Assembly: GCA_028023455.1 (NCBI GenBank)
Contig: JAQFVV010012992.1
Span: 60,001 to 124,000 of the forward strand
Length of the DNA stretch: 64,000 nucleotides
Source of the DNA: Epiperipatus broadwayi
Taxonomy: Eukaryota; Onychophora; Udeonychophora; Euonychophora; Peripatidae
Reading direction: 5' to 3'
Positions 1 through 10,554 of this stretch are shown one piece after another (within the stretch, counting starts at the first letter, position 1; each line of letters starts with the position of its first letter). A program made the position numbers and the translations under genes. Below the pieces are notes generated by a model. The model worked only from the letters and a program-made list of their open reading frames with translations, made no database searches and had not been told where the DNA came from.

Positions 1-357
1 ATTGGTGTGTGTAATTTCTTTTTCTTTCCTATTGTAACAAAAGTTACCATTCTTCTTTTCTTCGGTAAACTGCAAAAATGGTGGGGGAAGTCCAAAAACC
101 GGGTCCTTTTTTTCTCTATTTAAATCTTTTTCCCCTCTTTTTGGTGATTTTTTTTGTTTTTCCTTTTTTCCAACTTAAAACTTAAATTAACCCTACTTTT
201 TTTAAAAAATTAAAAATGGGGTCCTCCTTTTTTCTTCATATCTCCCACAAAAAAAAAAAAAGAAAAAAAGAAGAAAGAGATGGTATTTTTTCTTAAATTT
301 TCTCTTACCTTTCATTTTAAAATAATTATTAAATTTTAATTTTATTTATTATAATAA

Positions 358-391
<34 letters not shown>

Positions 392-412
392 AAACCAAAA
401 AAATATTTCTTT

Positions 413-450
<38 letters not shown>

Positions 451-690
451 TATAAATAAAAAAAAAAAAATATATTATCAAATATCCCAATCACTAAAAT
501 AATATTAAAAAATAAATTGTATGTATGATGTAATTTGTGTTTTTTTTTTTTGTTTTTTGGGGGAGAAAAAATGAACTTTTCTTTGGTTGTTGTTGGTGGG
601 GGGGGGGGGGGGGGTTTGTTTGTTTTTTGTTTTTTTTTTTTTTTTTTTTTTTTTTGTGGGTGTGTTTTTATTTGTATTTTTGTTTTTTGT
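1..690. repeat. Low-complexity poly-T/poly-G/poly-A tract
   Basis: Long homopolymer runs of T, A and G (for example a run of about 17 G near 597-614 and T runs near 360-384 and 417-447) dominate this end of the window. No convincing coding frame exists; apparent ORFs are poly-Lys or poly-Phe artefacts. The gypsy reading frame on the minus strand (the entry starting at 691) fades into this tract, so it may be decayed element sequence or a poorly resolved contig end. Confidence 0.7.
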
Positions 691-3400
691 TTGTTGTGGC
701 TATATATCAGTTGAAAATCATATGCTGGTATATTTCTCCATCTCAACATACTGGTATATTTCTCCATCTCAACATACATGAGCTCAAATGATCTGGAATT
801 AGCCTATCACTTGCTAATATTTCTAACAATGGTTTGTGATCAGTCATTATTTTAAAAAACTAACCAAAAAGTTAATGGTGAAACATTTTTAAACCAAACA
901 TAATAGTTAAAGTCTCTTTATTGATCAGGCTATAGTTTCTCTCAGCTGTTGAAAAGGTTCTGGATGCATAAGACTATGAATCATTCTCATTGTAACAGGG
1001 ATGGCATATAACTGCTATAACCCACCATTCTGAAGCATCAGTCATTAACCATATTTCCAGATTATTATCAAAATAGAACAGCAATTTTTCAGATGACAGA
1101 AGAGCTTTTGTTCGTATAAACACTTCTTTGTGAATTTGTAACCAATTTCATTTCTGATTTTTCTTTAATAAATGGTATAATGGTTTTACTATTTTCACAT
1201 TCTTAAAAAATGCTCAAATAAATTTATCAGACCTAAATATGCCTGGACTTTTTTAACATTTCTGGGTTTGATCACATTTTTCACAGCTTGCACTTTCTCA
1301 GACATGTCTAGGACTGTAATTCCATTATATTCCATATGCTTTTCTATGCATTTAATTTGACCCCAAATTTCTGCATGCTTTAAACAGTCTTTGATGTAAC
1401 ATCTCTTCAGAACAAGTTGAAATAAGGATTTCATCAAAGTAGGATATTATGCACTCTAATCCCTTAGTAAAATATTAATTTTTTCTTGAAAAATATTTGG
1501 TGCCGTAGTAATCCCAAATAGTAGCAATTATATTTAAATAACGCAGTAGAGTCATTTTAATATTTCTGTTTATTTATTTTTAATTGGTATTTAGTGGAAA
1601 GTGGAGCTAAGGTCTAGTTTTGTGAAATGATAGGCTTTTTGAGACTGGCTAATATTTCTCTAATATTCAGCACTGGATACACCCCCTTGTTTAAATATTT
1701 GTTTACTGCTACTTTATAATTGCCACATATCTGTATTTTCCAATTAGATTTTGTTGTTATTACTACAGGCATAATCAATCTGATATTTCTACTGGCATCA
1801 ATATGTCTTTATTAACCAATCCTTGAATTTTATGCTCTATTTTACTTTTTTGTGTGAATGGGATTTTTCCTACTTTACAAACAACTGAATATGCATTTTC
1901 AAGTAGTTCAATTTCTACTGGCTGGTTAATATTGATTCTAATTTATCAGTAAGCAAATCTGGACATTTTTTTTTTAATTTCCTCTTCCAATGAAATTTTT
2001 TTCACAATGCTGATGTGAATGCCCACTGCACAGAACCATTCTCTACTAATTATAGGGCTAATGTTTGTTTTACTATATGTATCAAAAAATTAACTATTTT
2101 TGCATGATGTATCATCAATGTTTTTACTTGGCCTAGTAATTAAGTGTATTTCAACTAATATCTTTAACCTTAATGTTTGATTTCTCTATTGGAGTATTAG
2201 CATAGTTAGCTGACAGTGCATTCCAATTTTTTTCAGACATTATGGATATCACTGAGCCAATATCTATCCCCATGTTTATATTTTTACTAACAGATTTGTA
2301 CTTTCATCATAATTTGCTTTTCTGTAACTTCCATATTTTTGACAAATTGTATATTGGCTATTTTTCTTCCCCTATCTTTTTGCAACTGGGGTTTTTCATT
2401 GCTGTCTCTGTTATTGGTTCTCATACATAGCCATGACAAATGACCTTTAAGCCCGCATTTAAAACAGTTTTCCTTTTTCTACCTATAAACTTTTGCTCTG
2501 TACCACCTTTCCCACATCAATAACATGTGCCTTTGTCCTCCTTTGTATATATTTCTTTTTTCAGGTTAATAATTTGGTCATTAATTTTATAAACTGCTAT
2601 ATTTATGCTATTGTCTATTTTATTTTTAAAAACATACTTGTTCTAGTATCAGCTCATAAACTATATATAATATCCATATCATAAATTAGGTTTGGTTCTG
2701 TTAAAAGTTGTTATCTGAGCCTGACATCAAGCATATCCCCAAACAGCTGATCAATGAGTATTTCATTGACAAAATCACCATACTTGAAATCTTTTGCAAA
2801 TTCTCTAGGGGCTATATCATAATCTCTAATTTTCTCATTGTTCACTTGCTTTCTATTTTGTAACTTTAGATGAGTTATGTGATGAGATGGGCAGGGACTA
2901 AAATAGTTATTTAACTTTTTATTATTCCCTCATACAGTACATTGTCTATTAAAGCCAGTTCACATAAACTGTTAGCTATTTCTATGACTTTCCTATCTGA
3001 AAAACATAAGAATACTACTACATTGCATTTATTGTCCTCTATTCCATTAAATTTGAAAAAATTCTCATTTTGAGTTATGTATAATGGCTATTTGGCAATA
3101 TTGCTTACATTGAACTCTAAAATACATGTTTGTCCAAATATAGACATTTTATTTTTTTTAATCATTTCTGTTTACTAATTCCAAAATTTTCAATTTGACC
3201 ACCAATTGTCCTTATGGCAATTTTAATCTCTACATGGACCAATATATTTTCTATACAAGATTGGACCTTTGTCTGAGCCAATTTCTCTTATGGATAGATT
3301 CAAATTGTGATTGAACCATAATTTTTGCAATGTTCTTAGCTCTCAATTCCCTTATAAGAAAAACTCTTATTTTATTAGGAGTAAGAATGCAACTAATTTC
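691..3400 (-). pseudogene. Ty3/gypsy retrotransposon remnant (gag-protease-RT-RNase H)
   Basis: Reading the minus strand from right to left gives a gag region (2700-3400), a CCHC zinc knuckle around 2427-2473 (CFKCGLKGHLSWLC), a decayed protease around 2180-2300, and reverse transcriptase from about 1920 down. Recognisable RT blocks are KVGKIPFTQKSKIEHKIQ, ISDWIMPVV, LFGITTAPNIFQEKI (about 1480-1540) and NVKKVQAYLGLINLFEHFL at 1195-1280. RNase H follows at about 790-1080 (DASEWWV, YASRTFSTAERNYS, MTDHKPLLEIL). Motif order and the gag knuckle match the K02A2.6-like (Mag-type) gypsy lineage. Many frameshifts and stops break the frame, so it is dead. No LTR was recognised at either end. It copied itself through an RNA intermediate when active. 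Confidence 0.88.
725..776. repeat. Two 26-bp tandem units inside gypsy RNase H
   Basis: The 26-bp unit beginning CTGGTATATTTCTCC occurs twice in direct succession (725-750, 751-776). On the minus strand it encodes the repeated peptide MLRWRNIP just after RNase H, so it is a local duplication within the decayed gypsy frame. Confidence 0.85.
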
Positions 3401-4480
3401 CATGGTATAATGAATGACACAATAAACCAGAGACTCAAAATGCTTATAATTACACTATTTTAATTATAGAATATATATATAATTCAAGTTAATAAATGAT
3501 TAGTACCCATTTACTTACTGTCTAGCATTATATACCATAAATAGATGCATATGGAATAGTAGGTATATTTCTGCTACCTTAATCTTTGTTGTCCTTGAGA
3601 TGTAGTAAAATATAATAAGGTTGGAGTGATTTGTTTCAAAGTCCCTAGCCAGATTGTGAACCTACAGGACCTGAGATTCTGGGTGAAAACGTTCTCCACA
3701 GATTTTCTTTTACTGCTTCAACTGATTCTGAAAAAAATAAAATAAAAGAGAGCATTTTCTGTTCTTTTACAGGGTTTATCCATTTCACTTCTTTTATTAT
3801 TTCTGGAGTATTTCAGCTAGTGAAGAGGTTACAAGTGTTGAGTTCATTCTCAATCTGTTTTGTTCTGTTTCAACTCAGTAATTTTAATTATAGTTCACAT
3901 TAATTAAATTTCTTTGGTTAAATGGAAATTTTTCATTTGATAATGATTTTTAATTTTAATAACATTTTAAATAAACTACAATCAGTTCATTGATTTCCAT
4001 TGAAGAAAGTTCAAATGATATTGCAACCATAACTCAGATAATTTTTATGTATGCAATGTTTACAAGTTTCCCACTTCAAACTAACCTTACCCTCCCTTTT
4101 TAACTCTTTATTCCCCATTGTATTTAATTTGTGGGAGATTTCAGTTTTTATAATAGTCTTTGGGGATACGTAAATGAGGATCAAACAAGTTGTCAATTTT
4201 TATCGTGGATAGATTTAAACAACATGTATTTATTTTATGATACTAAGCATGGTTGAGATATATAAAAAATGGAAACAGCCTCTGATTTTTGTTTTATTTT
4301 ACCAAAAAAGGACTATCACTACCTGCTAATTACTGGTATTGGATAATTTCCCTCATAGCCAACATAAAGCAAGCCTAATAATTCTTAAAATTATCCTATT
4401 TAGAGATGTAATTTAAAAAAAAAAACTAATAACATCTGCTAAAAGAGTATATCCTTTGTTGATGTCAAAAGCAACTAACT
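3401..4480. other. Unassigned AT-rich spacer
   Basis: No coding frame, RNA gene or repeat was recognised. Content is AT-rich with short A and T runs; it separates the gypsy relic from the jockey-like LINE. Confidence 0.5.
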
Positions 4481-5080
4481 CCAAGTTGGATCAAAACCAA
4501 TAGTAAATTTTATAGCTGATATTTTTCACCAATGATCCACAAATTGCGAAAAACTTGTAAAATCATTGGATGGTGTCAATATACACTAGAGAGACCATGG
4601 AGAAATAAAAGTTTACAAGATCTAGAAATAACACCTATTACTGTAATTACTAATGTGACTGCCAAGCTTATATGCCAAACTTCTAAATCCAAGATTGATA
4701 GGATGAGAAAGTATTATTAGAACCGAATTTCATGCTTTGGGGGGGGGGACCTGTAGATGATGCTGAGCTTGAATATAATTTGAATTGTCTTAAATTAGAA
4801 AAGGTTCTAGATGTTGAGCTTGAATGTACTTTGGATTATTTTAAATCAGAAAAGATACCAAAAGCAAATAGTATCCATAGAACTCAAAGCAAAAGCATGA
4901 TTTGCAAAACTATTCAATAACATTATTTATACAGAAACTGTTCAAAAATTTGCATAACATATTTAAAACCAAATAAGCTTAGCAATAATTCAAAAAATTA
5001 TTGCCGAAAATCATTATTATAATTTCCCTATGAACTTTTTGAAAAGATAGTATTAACAAGAATTCTGTCAAATGTTGAAA

Positions 5081-5083
<3 letters not shown>

Positions 5084-5146
<63 letters not shown>
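5084..5146. repeat. (TA)n(GA)n compound microsatellite
   Basis: About 38 bp of alternating TA runs directly into about 25 bp of alternating GA, interrupting the decayed LINE frame. Confidence 0.95.
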
Positions 5147-5654
5147 AAGTTGGGTTTAGGCCATAAAAAAGTTGCTCTGATGAAGTTTTGTGTTAACAAT
5201 TCATATTCAAAGAGACTTTCAAAATCAATTAAAACTGGTGTAATCTTTATTTATATAATCTTAGTTCAAGATTCTGTTTGGAAAAATGATTTTCTAAAAC
5301 TTTCTAAAATTCTTAAATGCAAAAAAAAATCATTAATTTGTTTGATAAAATGCTCTCCAATAGAAAAATTCAAGTGACAACTGAATGATAACCACAATAG
5401 ATGCAAAATTTTACAGAATGGTCTTTCTCAAGGGTTCTGTTCTTTCATCTATTCTATTTAATATATACATCAGTAATCTTTCCAAAATAGAGTGCAGAAA
5501 TTTATTTATGCTGATGATATTGCTTTAATTTCCCAAAAAGTTTCTTATCTGAAATAGAAAAGTTCTTTCAATAATGTTATGAAAAAAATTGGAGATTTTT
5601 TTCAAAGAGTATCAACTTATTTCTAATTCAATGAAAACAGCTTGCTCAATTTTT

Positions 5655-5667
5655 CATTTAAACAAAA
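5655..5667. repeat. Left 13-bp target-site duplication of the hammerhead array
   Basis: CATTTAAACAAAA is present here and again at 8386-8398, exactly bracketing the array. If the array and one copy are removed, the LINE frame continues (HLNK followed by KSSCNLNI), so this is the original target site. Confidence 0.9.
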
Positions 5668-5765
5668 TTAAGAGCGTGCTAATAACTCTAAACAAGCTTT
5701 TTTTTTATTTATTTATGATAAATGCTACTACAAGAGAAGGCATTCAAATCATTTTTATCTTGGAT

Positions 5766-5823
5766 TGTTCCCATCCCCAGACCGGTTTCGACCTATGGGT
5801 CTCTTCAGTGAGGAGTTGGGACA
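5766..5823 (-). ncRNA. Type I hammerhead ribozyme, family A copy 1
   Basis: In sense order the minus strand has outer stem I TGTCCC, inner stem I TCCTCA, core CTGAAGA, stem II GACC-CATA-GGTC, GAAA, palindromic stem III (ACCGGT including the last core A), cleavage base C, then TGGGGA closing inner stem I. Predicted cleavage is between 5780 and 5779. This copy has one change in the 3' outer strand (GGAACA for GGGACA), leaving one mismatch. Stem III is too short to be stable in a monomer and could pair between tandem copies. Confidence 0.9.
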
Positions 5824-6188
5824 TTAGATCTAAAAAACCAACTCAAGCAAAGCATTTATCTAAAAGATAATTGTTAGAAGAAGATCTGAAACTTTTAGAC
5901 ATCTACATGTCTTTAAAGTCAGCTCTCCAACTGAAAAAATCATATGGGCCTGAACTTAATTCAGATACTCCATATATTAGTAGGCTTAGCTCTTTAATTT
6001 AGCTAAAGCCACAACAGCAAAATAATAATAGTAATAATAACAAGTCAGATGTCACATGACTTATATATAGCTTGCACTTACAAATATGTAAAATTAAGAG
6101 CGTGCTAATAGCTCTAAACAAGCTTTTTTTTTTATTTATGATAAATGCTACTACAAGAGAAGGCATTCAAATCATTTTTATCTTGGAT

Positions 6189-6246
6189 TGTCCCCATCCC
6201 CAGACCGGTTTCGACCTATGGGTCTCTTCAGTGAGGAGTTGGGACA
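6189..6246 (-). ncRNA. Type I hammerhead ribozyme, family A copy 2
   Basis: All catalytic core bases are intact (CTGAAGA and GAAA), stem II GACC/GGTC is perfect, and the outer stem I TGTCCC/GGGACA is fully paired. Predicted cleavage lies after the C complementary to 6203. Confidence 0.93.
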
Positions 6247-6612
6247 TTAGATCTAAAAAACCAACTCAAGCAAAGCATTTATCTAAAAGATAATTGTTAG
6301 AAGAAGATCTGAAACTTTTAGACATCTACATGTCTTTAAAGTCAGCTCTCCAACTGAAAAAATCATATGGGCCTGAACTTAATTCAGATACTCCATATAT
6401 TAGTAGGCTTAGCTCTTTAATTTAGCTAAAGCCACAACAGCAAAATAATAATAGTAATAATAACAAGTCAGATGTCACATGACTTATATATAGCTTGCAC
6501 TTACAAATATGTAAAATTAAGAGCGTGCTAATAACTCTAAACAAGCTTTTTTTTTTTATTTATGATAAATGCTACTACAAGAGAAGGCATTCAAATCATT
6601 TTTATCTTGGAT

Positions 6613-6670
6613 TGTCCCCATCCCCAGACCGGTTTCGACCTATGGGTCTCTTCAGTGAGGAGTTGGGACA
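6613..6670 (-). ncRNA. Type I hammerhead ribozyme, family A copy 3
   Basis: Same 58-nt structure as copy 2 with intact core and fully paired stems; predicted cleavage after the C complementary to 6627. It lies in the last minus-sense unit, which is cut short about 45 bp later at the inversion junction. Confidence 0.93.
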
Positions 6671-6711
6671 TTAGATCTAAAAAACCAACTCAAGCAAAGC
6701 ATTTATCTAAA

Positions 6712-6745
6712 AGAAGATCGGAAGTGAACACAGAGTCTAGATAGG
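6712..6745. other. Inversion junction of the hammerhead array
   Basis: The minus-sense unit breaks after ATCTAAAAGAAGATC. About 30 bp that I cannot align to the monomer follow, and the plus-sense unit begins at GGAGTATCTGAA. The first bases (AGATCGGAAG) differ by little from the monomer's own AGATCTGAAA, so part of the joint is probably degraded monomer. Confidence 0.7.
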
Positions 6746-6891
6746 GAGTATCTGAATAAGTTCAGGCCCATATGATTTTTTCAGTTGGAGAGCTGACTTT
6801 AAAGACATGTAGATGTCTAAAAGTTTCAGATCTTCTTCTAACAATTATCTTTTAGATAAATGCTTTGCTTGAGTTGGTTTTTTAGATCTAA

Positions 6892-6949
6892 TGTCCCAAC
6901 TCCTCACTGAAGAGACCCATAGGTCGAAACCGGTCTGGGGATGGGGACA
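6892..6949 (+). ncRNA. Type I hammerhead ribozyme, family A copy 4
   Basis: Plus-strand copy with perfect core, stem II GACC-CATA-GGTC, palindromic stem III and two-part stem I (TCCTCA with TGGGGA containing one G-U pair; TGTCCC with GGGACA). Predicted cleavage is between 6935 and 6936. Confidence 0.94.
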
Positions 6950-7316
6950 ATCCAAGATAAAAATGATTTGAATGCCTTCTCTTGTAGTAGCATTTATCAT
7001 AAATAAAAAAAAAAAAGCTTGTTTAGAGTTATTAGCACGCTCTTAATTTTACATATTTGTAAGTGCAAGCTATATATAAGTCATGTGACATCTGACTTGT
7101 TATTATTACTATTATTATTTTGCTGTTGTGGCTTTAGCTAAATTAAAGAGCTAAGCCTACTAATATATGGAGTATCTGAATTAAGTTCAGGCCCATATGA
7201 TTTTTTCAGTTGGAGAGCTGACTTTAAAGACATGTAGATGTCTAAAAGTTTCAGATCTTCTTCTAACAATTATCTTTTAGATAAATGCTTTGCTTGAGTT
7301 GGTTTTTTAGATCTAA

Positions 7317-7374
7317 TGTCCCAACTCCTCACTGAAGAGACCCATAGGTCGAAACCGGTCTGGGGATGGGGACA
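7317..7374 (+). ncRNA. Type I hammerhead ribozyme, family A copy 5
   Basis: Identical 58-nt motif 425 bp after copy 4; predicted cleavage between 7360 and 7361. Confidence 0.94.
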
Positions 7375-7739
7375 ATCCAAGATAAAAATGATTTGAATGC
7401 CTTCTCTTGTAGTAGCATTTATCATAAATAAAAAAAAAAGCTTGTTTAGAGTTATTAGCACGCTCTTAATTTTACATATTTGTAAGTGCAAGCTATATAT
7501 AAGTCATGTGACATCTGACTTGTTATTATTACTATTATTATTTTGCTGTTGTGGCTTTAGCTAAATTAAAGAGCTAAGCCTACTAATATATGGAGTATCT
7601 GAATTAAGTTCAGGCCCATATGATTTTTTCAGTTGGAGAGCTGACTTTAAAGACATGTAGATGTCTAAAAGTTTCAGATCTTCTTCTAACAATTATCTTT
7701 TAGATAAATGCTTTGCTTGAGTTGGTTTTTTAGATCTAA

Positions 7740-7797
7740 TGTCCCAACTCCTCACTGAAGAGACCCATAGGTCGAAACCGGTCTGGGGATGGGGACA
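7740..7797 (+). ncRNA. Type I hammerhead ribozyme, family A copy 6
   Basis: Identical motif 423 bp after copy 5; predicted cleavage between 7783 and 7784. Cleavage at copies 5 and 6 would release a unit-length RNA of 423 nt. Confidence 0.94.
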
Positions 7798-8163
7798 ATC
7801 CAAGATAAAAATGATTTGAATGCCTTCTCTTGTAGTAGCATTTATCATAAATAAAAAAAAAAAGCTTGTTTAGAGTTATTAGCACGCTCTTAATTTTACA
7901 TATTTGTAAGTGCAAGCTATATATAAGTCATGTGACATCTGACTTGTTATTATTACTATTATTATTTTGCTGTTGTGGCTTTAGCTAAATTAAAGAGCTA
8001 AGCCTACTAATATATGGAGTATCTGAATTAAGTTCAGGCCCATATGATTTTTTCAGTTGGAGAGCTGACTTTAAAGACATGTAGATGTCTAAAAGTTTCA
8101 GATCTTCTTCTAACAATTATCTTTTAGATAAATGCTTTGCTTGAGTTGGTTTTTTAGATCTAA

Positions 8164-8221
8164 TGTCCCAACTCCTCACTGAAGAGACCCATAGGTCGAA
8201 ACCGGTCTGGGGATGGGGACA
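8164..8221 (+). ncRNA. Type I hammerhead ribozyme, family A copy 7
   Basis: Identical motif 424 bp after copy 6; predicted cleavage between 8207 and 8208. The element continues about 160 bp past it to the 3' end at 8385, giving the sense-strand terminus TAAGTCATGTGACATCTGAC followed by TTGTTATTATTAC. Confidence 0.94.
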
Positions 8222-8385
8222 ATCCAAGATAAAAATGATTTGAATGCCTTCTCTTGTAGTAGCATTTATCATAAATAAAAAAAAAAAAAAAAGCTTGTTT
8301 AGAGTTATTAGCACGCTCTTAATTTTACATATTTGTAAGTGCAAGCTATATATAAGTCATGTGACATCTGACTTGTTATTATTAC

Positions 8386-8398
8386 CATTTAAACAAAA
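8386..8398. repeat. Right 13-bp target-site duplication of the array
   Basis: CATTTAAACAAAA, a perfect copy of 5655-5667; LINE sequence resumes immediately after it. Confidence 0.9.
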
Positions 8399-9205
8399 GG
8401 AAATCATCCTGTAATCTAAATATAAACTTTTGCAATAATATACATCAAAATATTATCCCATGCTACTTAGAAGTAATCTTGGGTCACAACTTAACTAATT
8501 TTCTTCATTTAGCTAAGGTTAGACCAAAATTAATTTTTAGAAATAATCTCATTGGAAAACTAATTAGCATTACTTGCAGTTATAATACAAACACTTTAAG
8601 TATAGTTTCTTTAGCATTAGTATATTCTATAGGTAAATATTGTGCTCCTGTTTGGAAGAAAAGTTTCCATACTAAACTTTTGGATACTCAATTAAATAGT
8701 ACCATGAAAAATATTACTGGTATTCAAATCTATTTCTTTCTTTAGTGGTTTTATGTTCTTTTACATATTCCTCTACCAAATATCAGACAAGTTGCTTTAT
8801 AAAAAATATAAAAAGCTGTTGACCATATTAGATTCATCGATAATTCAAGATATAGTTTATCACCTAAAACCCACCCCAAAGCAAAATCTCCCTTTTGGAT
8901 GTTACACTAAGAATCTACAATCAAAGAATTATAATGCAAAAAATAGAATTCTTTTAGTATTCCAAACAAATTTCTTTTTTTCAGATCTAACAATAAAATG
9001 AGCTGGATTTAATTTTTTTAGATACAACTGGAATCTTGTAAACAGATTTATGGCAACCCATGGTCTCTATACTCATCTGCTTTATAAATGGAATTTATCA
9101 GCCACTGATCTATATAAATTTGGGAAAGCATAAGATCCTGACTAAAATTTATTCAGGTTCCTTTATGACATTCTAATAAGAGTTAAACTGTCAAAATATT
9201 TATAT
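8399..9205 (+). pseudogene. Jockey-like LINE, 3' part (copy A)
   Basis: Continues the reverse transcriptase interrupted at 5667. Frames read KSSCNLNI, then YLEVILGHNLTNFLHLAKV, ARNNL-like PKLIFRNNLIGKL, SLALVYSIGKYCAPVW and HTKLLDTQLNSTMKNITGI. These are the thumb and connector blocks typical of jockey-like RTs, ahead of the tail region (MSWIFFRYNWNLVNRFMATH). Stops and frameshifts interrupt it. From 8511 to 9205 it is duplicated at 12493-13188 with only about eight differences by eye. Confidence 0.82.
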
Positions 9206-9413
9206 TGCTCGCTGGATTGCAACTATCAATAACACAATATAAAATAATTAATGAGGCAGCCAGGCAAGTAGGTTTAAATAACGAAGATTTATTTAAAGGT
9301 TTATATATGAGTTAATCACTATTAATATATACAAAGTATGAATAATATATACACGCTAATATTATTATATATAAATAAGGGGCCCGAAGGCAGAGTAAAA
9401 TAATAAAGACGAT

Positions 9414-9426
9414 GCTCTTCCGATCT
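9414..9426 (+). other. 13-base match to a sequencing-adapter core
   Basis: GCTCTTCCGATCT matches the common 3' core of Illumina TruSeq adapters exactly, and preceding bases ACGAT differ by one base from the adapter's ACGAC. It may be chance, or an adapter or chimeric-read relic. It lies in the block whose flanks are duplicated, which makes an assembly check worthwhile. Confidence 0.4.
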
Positions 9427-10554
9427 ATATATTGAAGCAGTCGGATCTGAGTTCGATCCTAGCTTCATGTTAGTTACCCTAATACTAACCTTAAATTTCC
9501 GATGCAATGGGGCTTTATACGTTCAATCCACGCTAATTTCCATAATGAATAATTTATTTCAAATGTGTATTAAAATCAATTAGTTTCAGTTTAAAATTGA
9601 GCAATTCTCTTAATAAATTCATGATAAAATATTCATGAATTTATATATATTACAATTGCGTGGATTGTGCGTATATATTTGTAAATATTTAAATATATAT
9701 AATTTTCGAAAGTTTCATTGCGTCGGGAATACTTGTTTTTTTTTACTTTTAAATAATCTGTAAAGTTTTGCGATTAAAAGCTACATTCCTTCCATGGGCT
9801 TTCAAATTCTCAAAAAAAACAACAGTAAAGTTTTATTAATTAAAAAAAGATAAGAATTCAATTTTTGATTAAAATCATTTCAGACTTTAAGAATTCATTT
9901 TCTAATTAGGAAAGGAATTCACAAATTAGTTTGAAAGCTTATCGAAGGAATGTTTTGGAAAACAACTAATTATAACAAAAAGACAGATTGATAATAAAAT
10001 GAGCGCTAGCCGGAGGCATCAGGAAACAGTAGATATATAGCCCTGAAAAGTAAAGAAAAAGACTAGTTTTTGGTTGTAGAGTAGTGCAGTGAACTCTGTG
10101 CGTATAAAAATTGTATTTCATCATGATAGAGGGCTAGAACATCAGGAATCTGGCTACGGTTCCTAAAGTCCTGAGAAATCTTCAATGGAGCTGCTGAACC
10201 GTTTTCCGGATCGATAATTCTGCTAAAATAATGAAAGCTACTAAAATACTACTCCAGTAGTTAACCAATGATGCCTACGTTTTCAACAACTTGGAGGTGT
10301 AACTTAAGGACCAGCGGAAGGGGTAATATGAACGTTAAACTTTCTGGCCAGTTCGAACTTTATTTTATACTCCTCCTATTTAAGAGCTCTTTATTATTTA
10401 ATGTAAATCTTTATAAAATGCTAATATAAATTTATATTGTAATTCTTTCAATCTCTAGTCTTTAAACTTTTTCTTTTCTTACCTGGCGGTTCGTTTAATA
10501 TATATATGTTGGTGTGCTTTATTAATGTCGTATTTAAAAATTATATGCCAATAA

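Larger units (their letters stand above)
4490..5667 (+). pseudogene. Jockey-like LINE, RT region 5' of the hammerhead array
   Basis: Broken plus-strand frames match a widespread jockey-like non-LTR reverse transcriptase. A start-like segment (HKLRKTCKIIGWCQ, 4532 onward) is followed by a TA/GA microsatellite. Palm motifs come next at 5400-5530: NGLSQGSVLSSILFNIYI, then the catalytic YADD (5507-5518) in YADDIALISQ. The frame then reads MKTACSIFHLNK and stops at the 13-bp duplication where the array is inserted. The same protein resumes at 8399. Frameshifts and stops make the copy inactive. The family reverse-transcribes its own RNA at a nicked target. Confidence 0.82.
5668..8385. mobile_element. 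Retrozyme-like hammerhead array, inverted head-to-head (family A)
   Basis: Units of 423-426 bp repeat here. Starts with TTAAGAGCGTGC at 5668, 6094 and 6517 mark three units whose ribozyme sense is minus. After a junction near 6712-6745, four plus-sense copies follow with ribozymes at 6892, 7317, 7740 and 8164. Monomers are near-identical; the clearest variation is the A/T tract beside AAGCTTG. No protein is encoded. Each unit has one complete hammerhead, the hallmark of retrozymes and of PLE terminal repeats. Palindromic and tandem copies flanked by a 13-bp duplication are also typical of PLE insertions. Transcripts from either half should self-cleave to ~424-nt RNAs. Confidence 0.9.

Noticed and set aside
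342-791. ORFs of 64-145 residues at the left end
   Set aside because: They are homopolymer translations (poly-Lys, poly-Phe, poly-Gly) with no coding character, apart from the last part of the gypsy frame.
6711-6720. AGATCGGAAG as an adapter remnant at the inversion junction
   Set aside because: The monomer itself has AGATCTGAAA at this point, so one or two substitutions explain it without contamination.
5589-8344. Repeated 60-93 residue ORFs in the 5.6-8.3 kb region (MINATTREGIQIIF type)
   Set aside because: They are read-through of the family A monomer across the ribozyme, on the antisense strand, and end where the monomer changes; the conserved unit is RNA structure, not protein.
9440-9500. 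tRNA gene or tRNA-derived SINE near GAGTTCGATCC
   Set aside because: A B-box-like string is present, but no A box at the right distance and no clover-leaf stems could be drawn.
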